From NCBI GenBank assembly GCA_023433775.1, contig JAEYTY010000168.1, positions 1 to 18,837 on the forward strand: DNA of 18,837 bases. Reading direction: 5' to 3'. Shown in pieces: positions 1 through 7,600 of this stretch. The notes beneath the pieces are model-generated. The model worked only from the letters and a program-made list of their open reading frames with translations, was not told the origin of the DNA and made no database searches. This DNA comes from Pseudomonadota bacterium (GTDB lineage Bacteria > Pseudomonadota > Alphaproteobacteria > Rhizobiales > Devosiaceae). Every line of letters begins with the position of its first letter. Position 1 is the stretch's first letter. The position numbers and the translations under genes were made by a program.

Positions 1-118
1 GGGCGGTACTGGTGAGGATGATGAGGACAATTGCGGACAAAAGGCGCGGACCCACATCGGACCACGATCGGCGGCGAACGTCTCCAGAGCCTGATGCCGT
101 CTCGCCGCTGTCGTTCAA
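1..118 (-). CDS. cdsA: Phosphatidate cytidylyltransferase, N-terminal fragment
   Basis: Only about 39 codons are inside the window; the gene runs off the left edge. The frame reads a short polar N-terminus, then RRRSWSDVGPRLLSAIVLII, a basic patch leading into a first membrane helix, as is usual at the start of alphaproteobacterial CdsA. CdsA makes CDP-diacylglycerol from phosphatidate and CTP in the inner membrane and usually follows uppS in this cluster, so position supports the call. No in-frame ATG is visible. A TTG at 116-118 overlaps the uppS stop codon by TTGA, which suggests translational coupling. The start codon is an inference, and the identity rests on a short stretch plus synteny. 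Confidence 0.7.
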   Translation of the reverse strand, partial: MNDSGETASGSGDVRRRSWSDVGPRLLSAIVLIILTSTA

Positions 119-876
119 CTGCCCGTTGCCCCTATGCCACCAAAGCGCCTGTCGCGCATGGAATAGGATTCGAGTACCCGCAGAAAGCTGGCTTCATCGA
201 AATCGGGCCAATTTTCCTCGACAAAGACGAATTCGGCATAGGCGGACTGCCACAACAGGAAATTGGACAGGCGCTGTTCACCGCTTGTGCGGATGATCAG
301 ATCCGGGTCCGGCAGGCCGGCTGTGTAAAGCGCGCCGGTCATGGCCGCTTCGTCGATGGCTTCGGGATCGAGACGCCCGGCGGCAACCTCACGCGCCAGA
401 TGACGCGCGGCGTCGGCCAGTTCGGCCCGGCTGCCATAGTTGAAGGCAACGATCAGCACGAGGCCGGTATTGCCGGCCGTCTTGGCCTCGACATCATCGA
501 TCAGCCGGATCAGCGAGGGTTCAAGCCCGGCGCGCGTGCCGATGATGCGCACCTGCACATTGTTGCGAATGAGTTTTTGCAGATCGGAGGCGATGAAGCG
601 CCGCAGCAGATTGAAGATGAAGGAAATCTCGTCCGGCGGACGGGACCAGTTTTCCGAGGAGAAGCTGAAGACGCTGAGATGGGCCACGCCATAATTAATG
701 CAGAGCTCAACCAGGTTGCGCAGGGATTTGACGCCTTCGACATGGCCCTCGGTGCGCCGCTTGCCGCGCGCCTTGGCCCAGCGGCCATTGCCGTCCATGA
801 TCACGCCCATATGCACAGGAATGCGCAGGCCGGAGCCTGTCGCCGCTGTTACACTCTTGGCGGGATCGCCAGCCAT
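115..876 (-). CDS. uppS: Isoprenyl transferase (undecaprenyl diphosphate synthase)
   Basis: This cis-prenyltransferase condenses isopentenyl diphosphate with farnesyl diphosphate to make the C55 lipid carrier for peptidoglycan and other envelope polymers. The 253-residue product shows the family signature HMGVIMDGNGRWAK (residues 22-35) with catalytic Asp28, the FSSENWSRP segment (72-80) and the C-terminal RTSGEQRLSNFLLW block (196-209) that binds substrate diphosphate. Length is normal. TTG and ATG codons are adjacent at the start. The ATG at 876 is preferred because GGAGG lies 6 nt before it, against only 3 nt for the TTG at 879. The gene follows frr by about 30 bp and overlaps cdsA, so the three are probably one transcript. 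Confidence 0.96.
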   Translation of the reverse strand: MAGDPAKSVTAATGSGLRIPVHMGVIMDGNGRWAKARGKRRTEGHVEGVKSLRNLVELCINYGVAHLSVFSFSSENWSRPPDEISFIFNLLRRFIASDLQKLIRNNVQVRIIGTRAGLEPSLIRLIDDVEAKTAGNTGLVLIVAFNYGSRAELADAARHLAREVAAGRLDPEAIDEAAMTGALYTAGLPDPDLIIRTSGEQRLSNFLLWQSAYAEFVFVEENWPDFDEASFLRVLESYSMRDRRFGGIGATGS

Positions 877-907
877 CAACGCCCTCCCGGCGCGAGATCA
901 GCAGGTG

Positions 908-1465
908 TCAGACCTGCATGATCTCCTGTTCCTTCTGTGCCACCACGCTGTCGATCTCGGAGACCGCATCATCGGTGGCCTTCTGCACGAGCTCGGACTG
1001 CTTCTTGGCGTCGTCCTGGCTCATGTCGCCATCCTTCTCGGCCTTTTTCAAGGCGTCCATGCCGTCGCGGCGGATGTGGCGGACGGCAACGCGGGCCTGT
1101 TCGGCATAAGTGTGCGCGACCTTGGCCAGTTCCTTGCGGCGCTGCTCATTCAGCTCAGGCAGCGGCACGCGAATGATCTGTCCCTCGCCCATGGGGTTGA
1201 GGCCGAGGCCGCTGTCGCGGATGGCCTTTTCCACGGCATTGGCCATGCCGCGATCCCATACCTGAACCGAGAGCATACGCGGCTCGGGAACAGTTACGGT
1301 CGCCACCTGGTTGAGCGGCATACGGGAGCCATAGGCTTCGACCGTCACAGGCTCGAGCAGGCTGGCGCTGGCGCGGCCGGTGCGCAGGCCGCTCAGTTCT
1401 TCCTTGAGAGAAGAGATCGACTTGCTCATCCGGCTTTTCAGGTCGCTGAGGTCGTAGCTGGCCAT
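908..1465 (-). CDS. frr: Ribosome recycling factor
   Basis: With EF-G, RRF splits post-termination ribosomes. The 185-residue protein has the standard RRF length and pattern: an N-terminal helix with LRTGRASASLLEPVTVEAYG (residues 27-46), then IRVPLPELNEQRRKELAK in the middle, and a charged C-terminal helix ending in KEQEIMQV. The start is ATG with GGAAGGA about 8 nt upstream. It lies 68 bp after pyrH, with no hairpin followed by a T-run between them, so both are likely transcribed together in the conserved pyrH-frr-uppS-cdsA block. Confidence 0.97.
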   Translation of the reverse strand: MASYDLSDLKSRMSKSISSLKEELSGLRTGRASASLLEPVTVEAYGSRMPLNQVATVTVPEPRMLSVQVWDRGMANAVEKAIRDSGLGLNPMGEGQIIRVPLPELNEQRRKELAKVAHTYAEQARVAVRHIRRDGMDALKKAEKDGDMSQDDAKKQSELVQKATDDAVSEIDSVVAQKEQEIMQV

Positions 1466-1533
1466 GGTTTCGGTCCTTCCAGTCCGTTGTCGATTTTTCC
1501 GCCGAATGGCAGAGGCGGTTTATCCGCTCGTTC

Positions 1534-2253
1534 TTACTTCGGGTTGCCGACGCGCGTCGACATGCCCCGGCCCTCCAGCACGCCCGAAAGGCCTGCCTTG
1601 TCGTCGAGAGCATACACGATTATCGGCATGGAATTGTCGCGGGCAAGTGCGAAAGCCGCGGTGTCCATGACCTTGAGATTCTGGCTGATCACATCATCAT
1701 AGCTGATGGTGGAATAGCGGGTAGCCGTGGGGTCCTTCATGGGATCGGCGGAATAGACGCCATCCACCTTGGTGCCCTTGAGCACAACATCGCATTCGAG
1801 CTCGATGGCGCGTAATGTGGCCGCCGTGTCGGTGGTGAAGAACGGATTGCCCGTACCGCCGCCCAGCACAACCACAAAGCCTTCCTCGAGCGCCATCTTG
1901 GCGTCGCGGGCCGTAAAAGTGTCGGCAACCGAGGGCATGGTGGCAGCGCTGAAGGGCTTGGATTTTACGCCCTGGCGCATGATGGCGTTGGAGAGGGCGA
2001 GGGCATTGATCATGGTGCCCAACATGCCCATCAGGTCAGCCGTGACCCGGTCGGTGCCATCAGCCGCGCCGGCCATGCCGCGGAAAATATTGCCGCCGCC
2101 GACCACGATGGCGACCTGCACGCCGGTGCGCGCCACATCGGCAATCTGCTTGGCAATGCCCTGGAGAAATGGGGGTTCGATGCCGAAGGAATTATCACCC
2201 GCCAGCGCCTCGCCCGAAACCTTGAGCAATATGCGCTTGTAAGCAGATGGCAT
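1534..2253 (-). CDS. pyrH: Uridylate kinase (UMP kinase)
   Basis: PyrH phosphorylates UMP to UDP with ATP, at the branch between pyrimidine synthesis and nucleic acid precursors. The 239-residue protein belongs to the amino-acid-kinase fold: LLKVSGEAL (residues 9-17) for phosphate binding, VVGGGNIFRG (50-59), the UMP-contacting segment around residues 70-90, GGGTGNPFFTTDTAA (131-145) and LKGTKVDGVYSADP (158-171) near the nucleotide site. Length is typical. The ATG start has a GAGG about 7 nt upstream. It is separated from tsf by about 200 bp containing a very stable hairpin, so it may have its own promoter, though none is convincing by eye. pyrB lies elsewhere in the window on the other strand. 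Confidence 0.97.
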   Translation of the reverse strand: MPSAYKRILLKVSGEALAGDNSFGIEPPFLQGIAKQIADVARTGVQVAIVVGGGNIFRGMAGAADGTDRVTADLMGMLGTMINALALSNAIMRQGVKSKPFSAATMPSVADTFTARDAKMALEEGFVVVLGGGTGNPFFTTDTAATLRAIELECDVVLKGTKVDGVYSADPMKDPTATRYSTISYDDVISQNLKVMDTAAFALARDNSMPIIVYALDDKAGLSGVLEGRGMSTRVGNPK

Positions 2254-2408
2254 CGACAGACCTCGTGAAGAATAGAACCTGGGTCACCGATTCCGGCAAA
2301 CCCGGCGAACCCTAGGGCAAAACCGCCCCTGAAAGAAGGCGAAGTTACGAAGGATAGGCGTGAGAGACAAATTAAATGCTCAATCCGCCAAACGCGTCAG
2401 CAGAGAGC

Positions 2409-2436
2409 GGCGGATGGGCCCGGAGGCCCACCCGCC
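2409..2436 (-). terminator. Stable hairpin downstream of tsf
   Basis: On the minus strand the sequence forms a 12-bp stem (GGCGGGTGGGCC with GGCCCATCCGCC, one G.U pair) closed by a UCCG loop on a C-G pair, a UNCG-type tetraloop known for high stability. It begins 16 nt after the tsf stop codon. No T-run follows on either side, so it is either an attenuating or processing hairpin, or a terminator needing help. It separates rpsB-tsf from pyrH. Confidence 0.6.
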
Positions 2437-2452
2437 AAAGTTCAGGTAAAGC

Positions 2453-3382
2453 TTACTGCTTGACGCCGGAGGTCGCGGCCACTTCGGCTGCGAAATCGGT
2501 TTCAACCTTTTCAATGCCTTCGCCGAGGGCAAAGCGCACGAACTTGGTCAGCTTGATCGGCGCACCAGCGTCCTTCTCGGCATTCTTGATCGCGTCAGCA
2601 ACCTTGGTCTCGCCGTCGATGACGAAAACCTGGCTCAGCAGCGTCACTTCCTCGAAGTACTTGCGCATACGGCCATCGACCATCTTTTCAGCGATGTCGG
2701 CTGGCTTGCCGCTTTCCTTGACCTGCTCAAGAATGATGGCGCGCTCGCGGGCGACCACTTCCTGATCCAGTTCCTCAGGCGAAATGGCCTGCGGCTGGGC
2801 AGCAGCGATATGCATGGCAAGCTGCTTGCCGAGGGTCGAGAGAGCGGCCTTGTCGCCGGTCGACTCGAGGGCAACCAGAATGCCGATCTTGCCCAGGCCC
2901 GGCTTCACAGCCGCGTGGACATAGCTTTCCACCACGCCGTCCGTGACCGAGACAGTCTGGGTGCGGCGCAGGTTCATGTTTTCGCCGATCTTGGCGATGG
3001 CTTCGGTCAGTTCAGCCGAAACCGAGTGGCCAGTGCCGGGGAACGGCATCTCGCCGAGCTTGACGGCATCGCCATCGGCGTCGAGCGCCAGCTTCGCGAC
3101 CGAGCTGACAATGTTCTGGAACTGTTCGTTGCGGGCAACGAAGTCGGTTTCAGAGTTGACTTCGACCAGGGCAGCCTTGGTGCCATCGGTGGCAACGCCA
3201 ACCAGACCTTCGGCGGCGACGCGGTCGGCCTTCTTGGCAGCCTTGGCAAGGCCACGGGTGCGCAGCCAGTCGACTGCGGCTTCCAGATCGCCATTGGTTT
3301 CGGCCAGGGCCTTCTTGCAGTCCATCATCCCGACGCCGGTCGAGTCGCGGAGCTGCTTGACCATTGCAGCAGTGATTTCCAT
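2453..3382 (-). CDS. tsf: Translation elongation factor Ts
   Basis: EF-Ts recharges EF-Tu by exchanging GDP for GTP. The 309-residue protein starts MEITAAMVKQLRDSTGVGMM, followed by DCKKAL and the N-terminal UBA-like domain (residues 1-55). SETDFVARNEQF marks the start of the core that contacts EF-Tu. Length fits alphaproteobacterial EF-Ts. The frame stays open for 12 more codons upstream, but ATG 3382 is chosen because it begins the conserved N-terminus and carries AGAGGTG about 7 nt upstream. It follows rpsB by 65 bp, the usual rpsB-tsf operon, and ends just before a stable hairpin. Confidence 0.97.
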   Translation of the reverse strand: MEITAAMVKQLRDSTGVGMMDCKKALAETNGDLEAAVDWLRTRGLAKAAKKADRVAAEGLVGVATDGTKAALVEVNSETDFVARNEQFQNIVSSVAKLALDADGDAVKLGEMPFPGTGHSVSAELTEAIAKIGENMNLRRTQTVSVTDGVVESYVHAAVKPGLGKIGILVALESTGDKAALSTLGKQLAMHIAAAQPQAISPEELDQEVVARERAIILEQVKESGKPADIAEKMVDGRMRKYFEEVTLLSQVFVIDGETKVADAIKNAEKDAGAPIKLTKFVRFALGEGIEKVETDFAAEVAATSGVKQ

Positions 3383-3447
3383 GGGTTCACCTCTTGGCGG
3401 TCCCTCGCGGGACCGCATCAGATTGAGCAGGAAAGTCCGAAACGGAC

Positions 3448-4221
3448 TTAGTTGACGGCAGCTTCGCCTTCGACCGGAAGGTCTTCGGCGGGGGCCTGCG
3501 AGGACGCACCGAGATCGGCGCCCAGAGCGCTCGAGGAACGGCCGATGCCGTCAATCGCGGCCTTGGCGATCAGCGAGACATAGAGCTCGAGAGCGCGGCT
3601 GGCGTCGTCATTGCCCGGAATGGCGAAATCGACAGTGTCGGGATCGCAATTGGTATCGACAATGGCGATGACCGGAATACCCAGGCGACGGGCTTCCTTG
3701 ATCGCATTGGCTTCCTTGTTGGTGTCGATGACGAACAGCAGGCTGGGCAGGTTGCCCATGTCCTTGATGCCGCCCAGGTCGCGCTCAAGACGCTCCTGCT
3801 CGCGGCTCATCATCAGGCGCTCCTTCTTGGTGCGCAGGCCGAGATCGGCTTCGCTCATCGATTCGAGTTCGCGCAGGCGCGAGATCGAGTTCGAAATCGT
3901 CTGCCAATTGGTCAGCGTACCGCCGAGCCAGCGGGAATTGACGAAGTACTGGGCCGACTGCTTGGCGGCATCGGCCACCAGCGGAGCGGCCTGGCGCTTG
4001 GTGCCAACGAACAGCACGCGGCCGCCATCGGCAACGGTGTCGGAAACGAGCTGCAGCGCGCGGCTCAGGGCCGGCACGGTCTGGCTCAGGTCGAGAATGT
4101 GGATGTCGTTGCGGACACCAAAGATGAAACGCTCCATCTTCGGGTTCCAGCGGTGCTTCTGGTGGCCAAAGTGGACGCCAGCTTCAAGCAATTGGCGCAT
4201 AGAAAAATCGGGCAGAGCCAT
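3448..4221 (-). CDS. rpsB: 30S ribosomal protein S2
   Basis: S2 is a late-assembling protein of the small subunit. The 257-residue product begins MALPDFSMRQLLEAGVHFGH and continues with QKHRWNPKM, the universal S2 start. Further on are the rRNA- and S1-contacting block with FVNSRWLGGTLTNWQT and the segment LGIPVIAIVDTNCDPD. The frame extends 21 codons upstream, but that region belongs to the structured leader. ATG 4221 has AGGAG 8 nt upstream and starts the conserved sequence. The C-terminal tail is acidic and Ala-rich, as in relatives. Transcription probably starts near 4352, and S2 may regulate its own message as it does in E. coli. Confidence 0.97.
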   Translation of the reverse strand: MALPDFSMRQLLEAGVHFGHQKHRWNPKMERFIFGVRNDIHILDLSQTVPALSRALQLVSDTVADGGRVLFVGTKRQAAPLVADAAKQSAQYFVNSRWLGGTLTNWQTISNSISRLRELESMSEADLGLRTKKERLMMSREQERLERDLGGIKDMGNLPSLLFVIDTNKEANAIKEARRLGIPVIAIVDTNCDPDTVDFAIPGNDDASRALELYVSLIAKAAIDGIGRSSSALGADLGASSQAPAEDLPVEGEAAVN

Positions 4222-4352
4222 GGTGGCTGCTCCTTGTTTACCGGTTGATGCCTCCACGAAGCCTTGCGACGGGAACCCCGCCACCGGATGGCTTTCGGAA
4301 TGAACCGCAAGCCTGCCTCGTGTGTGTGATCACGCCAGCCGAAGCCGGACGC
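4222..4352 (-). promoter_or_regulatory. Structured 5' leader of rpsB, candidate S2 autoregulatory element
   Basis: About 130 nt lie between the predicted transcription start and rpsB. On the transcript CTTGCG (4306-4311) pairs with CGCAAG (4263-4268), enclosing two adjacent hairpins: GCCA/TGGC (4280-4292) and CGGG/CCCG around a GTT loop (4270-4280), which share base 4280 and so cannot both be full length. The three-way layout just upstream of the ribosome-binding site suggests translational feedback. Leader-mediated S2 autoregulation is known for E. coli rpsB; transferring it to this different-looking leader is an inference. Confidence 0.45.
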
Positions 4353-4358
4353 GTGGGC

Positions 4359-4388
4359 CATATAGGGCAATAAAGTGGATGCCGCAAG
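4359..4388 (-). promoter_or_regulatory. Predicted rpsB promoter
   Basis: On the minus strand CTTGCG(G), with the -35 at 4382-4388, and (C)TATATG, with the -10 at 4359-4364, are spaced by 17 nt. This fits the alphaproteobacterial housekeeping pattern CTTGAC-N17-CTATAT; the -10 CTATAT matches exactly. The predicted start is near 4352. A direct repeat lies further upstream at 4423-4452. Confidence 0.6.
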
Positions 4389-4422
4389 CTGCATCTGCCG
4401 CAAAACCGGGCTTTTTGCTGCC

Positions 4423-4452
4423 TTCACGACAATGCGTAAAACTTTCACGACA
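4423..4452 (-). repeat. Two TGTCGTGAA direct repeats, 21 bp apart, upstream of rpsB
   Basis: The 9-mer TTCACGACA (TGTCGTGAA on the rpsB strand) occurs at 4423-4431 and 4444-4452. The 21-bp period is two helical turns, so both copies face the same side of the DNA, upstream of the rpsB -35 element. This could be a regulator site; the regulator is unknown. Confidence 0.4.
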
Positions 4453-4493
4453 TCGTCAATGAACAAGTCGCAGGTCTTTGCTATTCTCTTCTC

Positions 4494-4581
4494 ATAGACC
4501 CGCGACACAAAGCGGGGACAAGGGTGAAAACCCCTGAGTGGGGGAGGAAGGGCCGCGGCTCGCCTCTCCCGCGTTCATTTT
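4494..4581 (+). ncRNA. Candidate small RNA with three hairpins
   Basis: This stretch, antisense to any dnaE read-through, can fold into three successive hairpins: CCCGC/GCGGG with an 8-nt loop (4499-4516), GGGT-GAAA-ACCC with a GNRA tetraloop (4522-4533), and an 8-bp stem GGGGGAGG/CCTCTCCC with one G.U pair (4540-4570). GCGTTCATTTT follows, a modest terminator tail. A weak promoter, TGAACA (4460-4465) with TATTCT (4482-4487) at 16 nt, sits in the right place. No open frame fits. No known family was recognised, so this is a structural prediction only. Confidence 0.3.
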
Positions 4582-4584
4582 AGC

Positions 4585-4689
4585 CTAAAGCGTTCCGCGA
4601 TCTTTCAGATCGCTCCACAGAGCTTTAGACCCCTGTTGCGCATGTCTTCGTCCCGAAACCGGCTCCCACTTTCGGGAGACATGCTCTAG
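4585..4689. repeat. RIME-like intergenic mosaic repeat with two palindromes
   Basis: This ~105-bp element has two nested hairpins. The first has outer arms CTAAAGC/GCTTTAG (4585-4591, 4622-4628) and inner arms GCGATC/GATCGC (4597-4602, 4608-4613). The second has outer arms GCATGTC/GACATGC (4640-4646, 4678-4684) and inner arms CCCGAAA/TTTCGGG (4652-4658, 4670-4676). Size and layout, and the CTAGAGCATGTC end, match what I know of rhizobial intergenic mosaic elements (RIME) spread through Hyphomicrobiales genomes. The element ends inside dnaE: its CTAG supplies the dnaE stop codon. It may also act as a bidirectional transcription barrier between dnaE and rpsB. Confidence 0.7.
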
Positions 4690-7600
4690 GCAAACTGCAC
4701 ATCCGTCACGCCGTCCAGCGCCTTGATGCCGCCGGCGACCTGATCCGAGACGGCATATTTGCCCGGCAGTTCAATTTCATATTCGCGCGCGCCGCCATCA
4801 CGGATGACCACCAGGCTCACCGTGCCATTGCCGCCCTTTTTGAGTTGCGCGCCAATCGAGCCCAGCGCCTTCGCATCTGCCGCGAACACAGTCAGCCGCC
4901 GGTCTACGCGCTCGGCGAGCCCGTCGATCAGTTCTGCTGACATCAGCCGCAGGCTGATGCCGTCGGCGCGTTCATCGGCCCCGACATTGAGCATGACCGA
5001 TACGCCCGGCTGCAGGATGGAGCCGTATTGGCTGATCTGCTCGGAAAAGGCGATGACCTCATAGGAGCCCGACTGATCCGAGAGGGTCAGGATCATCATC
5101 GGCGTGCCCTTGCGGGTGCGGCGATCATTGCGCGAGGAAATCGTGCCAGCGAGGCGCCCTGCCCCTGCCCCATCCTTCACTGCCCGCTCGAAATCGCTCC
5201 ACTTCTGCACGCGCATCTTGTCGAAGAGGTCGGCATAGGCGTCGAGCGGATGGGCCGAGAGATGGAAACCGATGGCGGCCAGCTCGCGGTCGGCGCGCTC
5301 CGTGGAATCCCAGACAGGAACACCGGCAGGCAGGCGGAACGGCTCCTCCTCGACCGAGTCAAACATCGAGACCTGACCGCTGCTGCGGTCCGAGGTCAGC
5401 GCCTGCGCCGTACCGATAACAGCGTCAATGGCGGCAAAGGCAATTTCGCGGCGCGGCGCCAGAGCGTCAAAAGCCCCGGCATTGACCAGGGTTTCCAGCG
5501 TCCGCTTGCTCAGCACGCGCGGATCGACCCGGCGGGCAAAGTCACCCAGATCCTTGAACGGCACATCGCCGCGAACCTCGACAATATGCTCGGCCATGGC
5601 GCGGCCCACGCCCTTGACCGCCGAAAGGCCATAATGGATGCGATCATCCTTGACCGAAAACACCACTTCGGACCGGTTGATGCAGGGCGGGACGACCTCA
5701 ATGCCCTTCTTGCTCGCCTCGCGGCGGAAATCGGCCAGCTTGTCGGTCTGGGCCATGTCGAGCGTCATTGAGGCCGCATAGAATTCATGCGGAAAATGCT
5801 GCTTGAGGTAAGCCGTCTGGTAGGACACCCAGGCATAGGCCGCCGCGTGGCTTTTGTTGAAGCCGTAATTGGCAAATTTGGCCAATAGATCAAAGATCGT
5901 ATCGGCCAGACCTTCGCTGACACCCTGCGGCCCCGCACCCTCGCGGAAGCGCACGCGCTGGGCGTCCATTTCAGCCTTGATCTTCTTGCCCATGGCGCGG
6001 CGCAGCATATCGGCTTCGCCCAGCGAATAGCCCGACAGCAACTGGGCGATCTGCATCACCTGTTCCTGATAGACGATGATGCCATAGGTCTCGTCGAGCA
6101 CTTCCTTGAGCGCGACATGGGGATAGTCCACGTCTTCGCGGCCATGCTTTCGGTCAATGAAGCTCGGGATATTGTCCATCGGGCCGGGCCGATAGAGCGC
6201 GTTCATGGCAATCAGATCTTCGATCCGGTCCGGCTTCAACTCCATCAAAGCGCGCCGCATTCCCGCGCTTTCAAACTGGAAGATGCCGTAAGTATCGCCG
6301 CGCGCATAAAGCTTGTAGGTGGCCGCATCATCGATGGGGATGGCGTCGATATCGAGCTCAACGCCCTTGAGCTTGGCCATTTCCACGGCATAGCGGATGG
6401 TGGTCAGCGTCTTCAAACCAAGGAAGTCGAACTTCACCAGCCCGGCCGGCTCCACCCATTTGAGATTATACTGCGTCACCGGCATGTCCGAGCGCGGATC
6501 GCGGTACAGCGGCAGCAATTGCTGCAAGGGCCGGTCGCCAATGACGATACCAGCAGCATGGGTCGAGGCGTGGCGTAACAGCCCTTCGAGCACCTTTGAG
6601 ACCTCGATGAGCTGGCCCACCGTCTCGTCTTCTTCCGCCATCTGCCGGAACTGGGGCACCTCAGTCATGGTGCGCTCGATGGTCCAGGGATCGGCCGGAT
6701 TGGCCGGCACCATCTTGCAGATGCGATCTACCTGCCCATAGGGCATTTGCAGCACGCGCCCGACATCGCGCAGGACGGCGCGCGCCTGCAGCGTCCCGAA
6801 GGTGATGATCTGGGCGACCTGCTGTGTGCCATACTTGTCCTGCACATAGCGGATGACCTCTTCGCGCCGGTCCTGGCAGAAGTCGATATCGAAGTCGGGC
6901 ATCGACACGCGCTCAGGATTGAGGAAGCGTTCGAACAGCAGATTATAACGCAGCGGATCGAGGTCGGTGATCGTGGTGGCATAAGCCACAAGGGAGCCGG
7001 CGCCGGAACCACGGCCCGGTCCAACCGGAATGTCATGCGCCTTGGCCCAGCGAATAAAGTCCGCAACAATAAGGAAATAGCCGGGAAATTTCATCTTTTG
7101 GATGATATCGAGCTCGAAATCCAGCCGGTCGCGATATTCCGCCTCGGTCTTGCCGGGCGCAAGGCCGGTCAGCGCCAGGCGCTGATCGAGGCCCTCAATG
7201 GCCATGTCGCGCAGGGCCTGCGCTTCGGCAGCAACAGCGGCCTCATCACCACCATCGGAGGCGGCGGCAAAGCGCGGCAGGATGGGGTCACGCGTACGCG
7301 GGCGATAAGAAATGCGCTTGGCGATCTCGACCGTCGAATCCAGCGCTTCGGTCAGGTCCGAGAATAGCTCGACCATTTCGGCGCGGGTCTTGAAATAGGA
7401 CTGGTCGTTGAGCTTGCGCCGCTCGGTCTGGGCCACGACAGTGCCGCCGGCAATGGCGAGCAGCGCGTCATGCGCCTCGTGCTCCTTGGCGGAGCGGAAA
7501 AAGGGCTCATTGGTCGCGACCAGCGGAATGCCCTTGCGATAGGCGTAATCGACCAGGCGCGGCTCAACAGCGGCCTCCTGCGGGCGGCCATGGCGCTGCA

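Noticed and set aside
4222..4508. A minus-strand frame of 140 codons covering the rpsB leader and promoter
   Set aside because: It overlaps the predicted promoter, the structured leader and the rpsB start in another frame, and has no credible ribosome-binding site or family.
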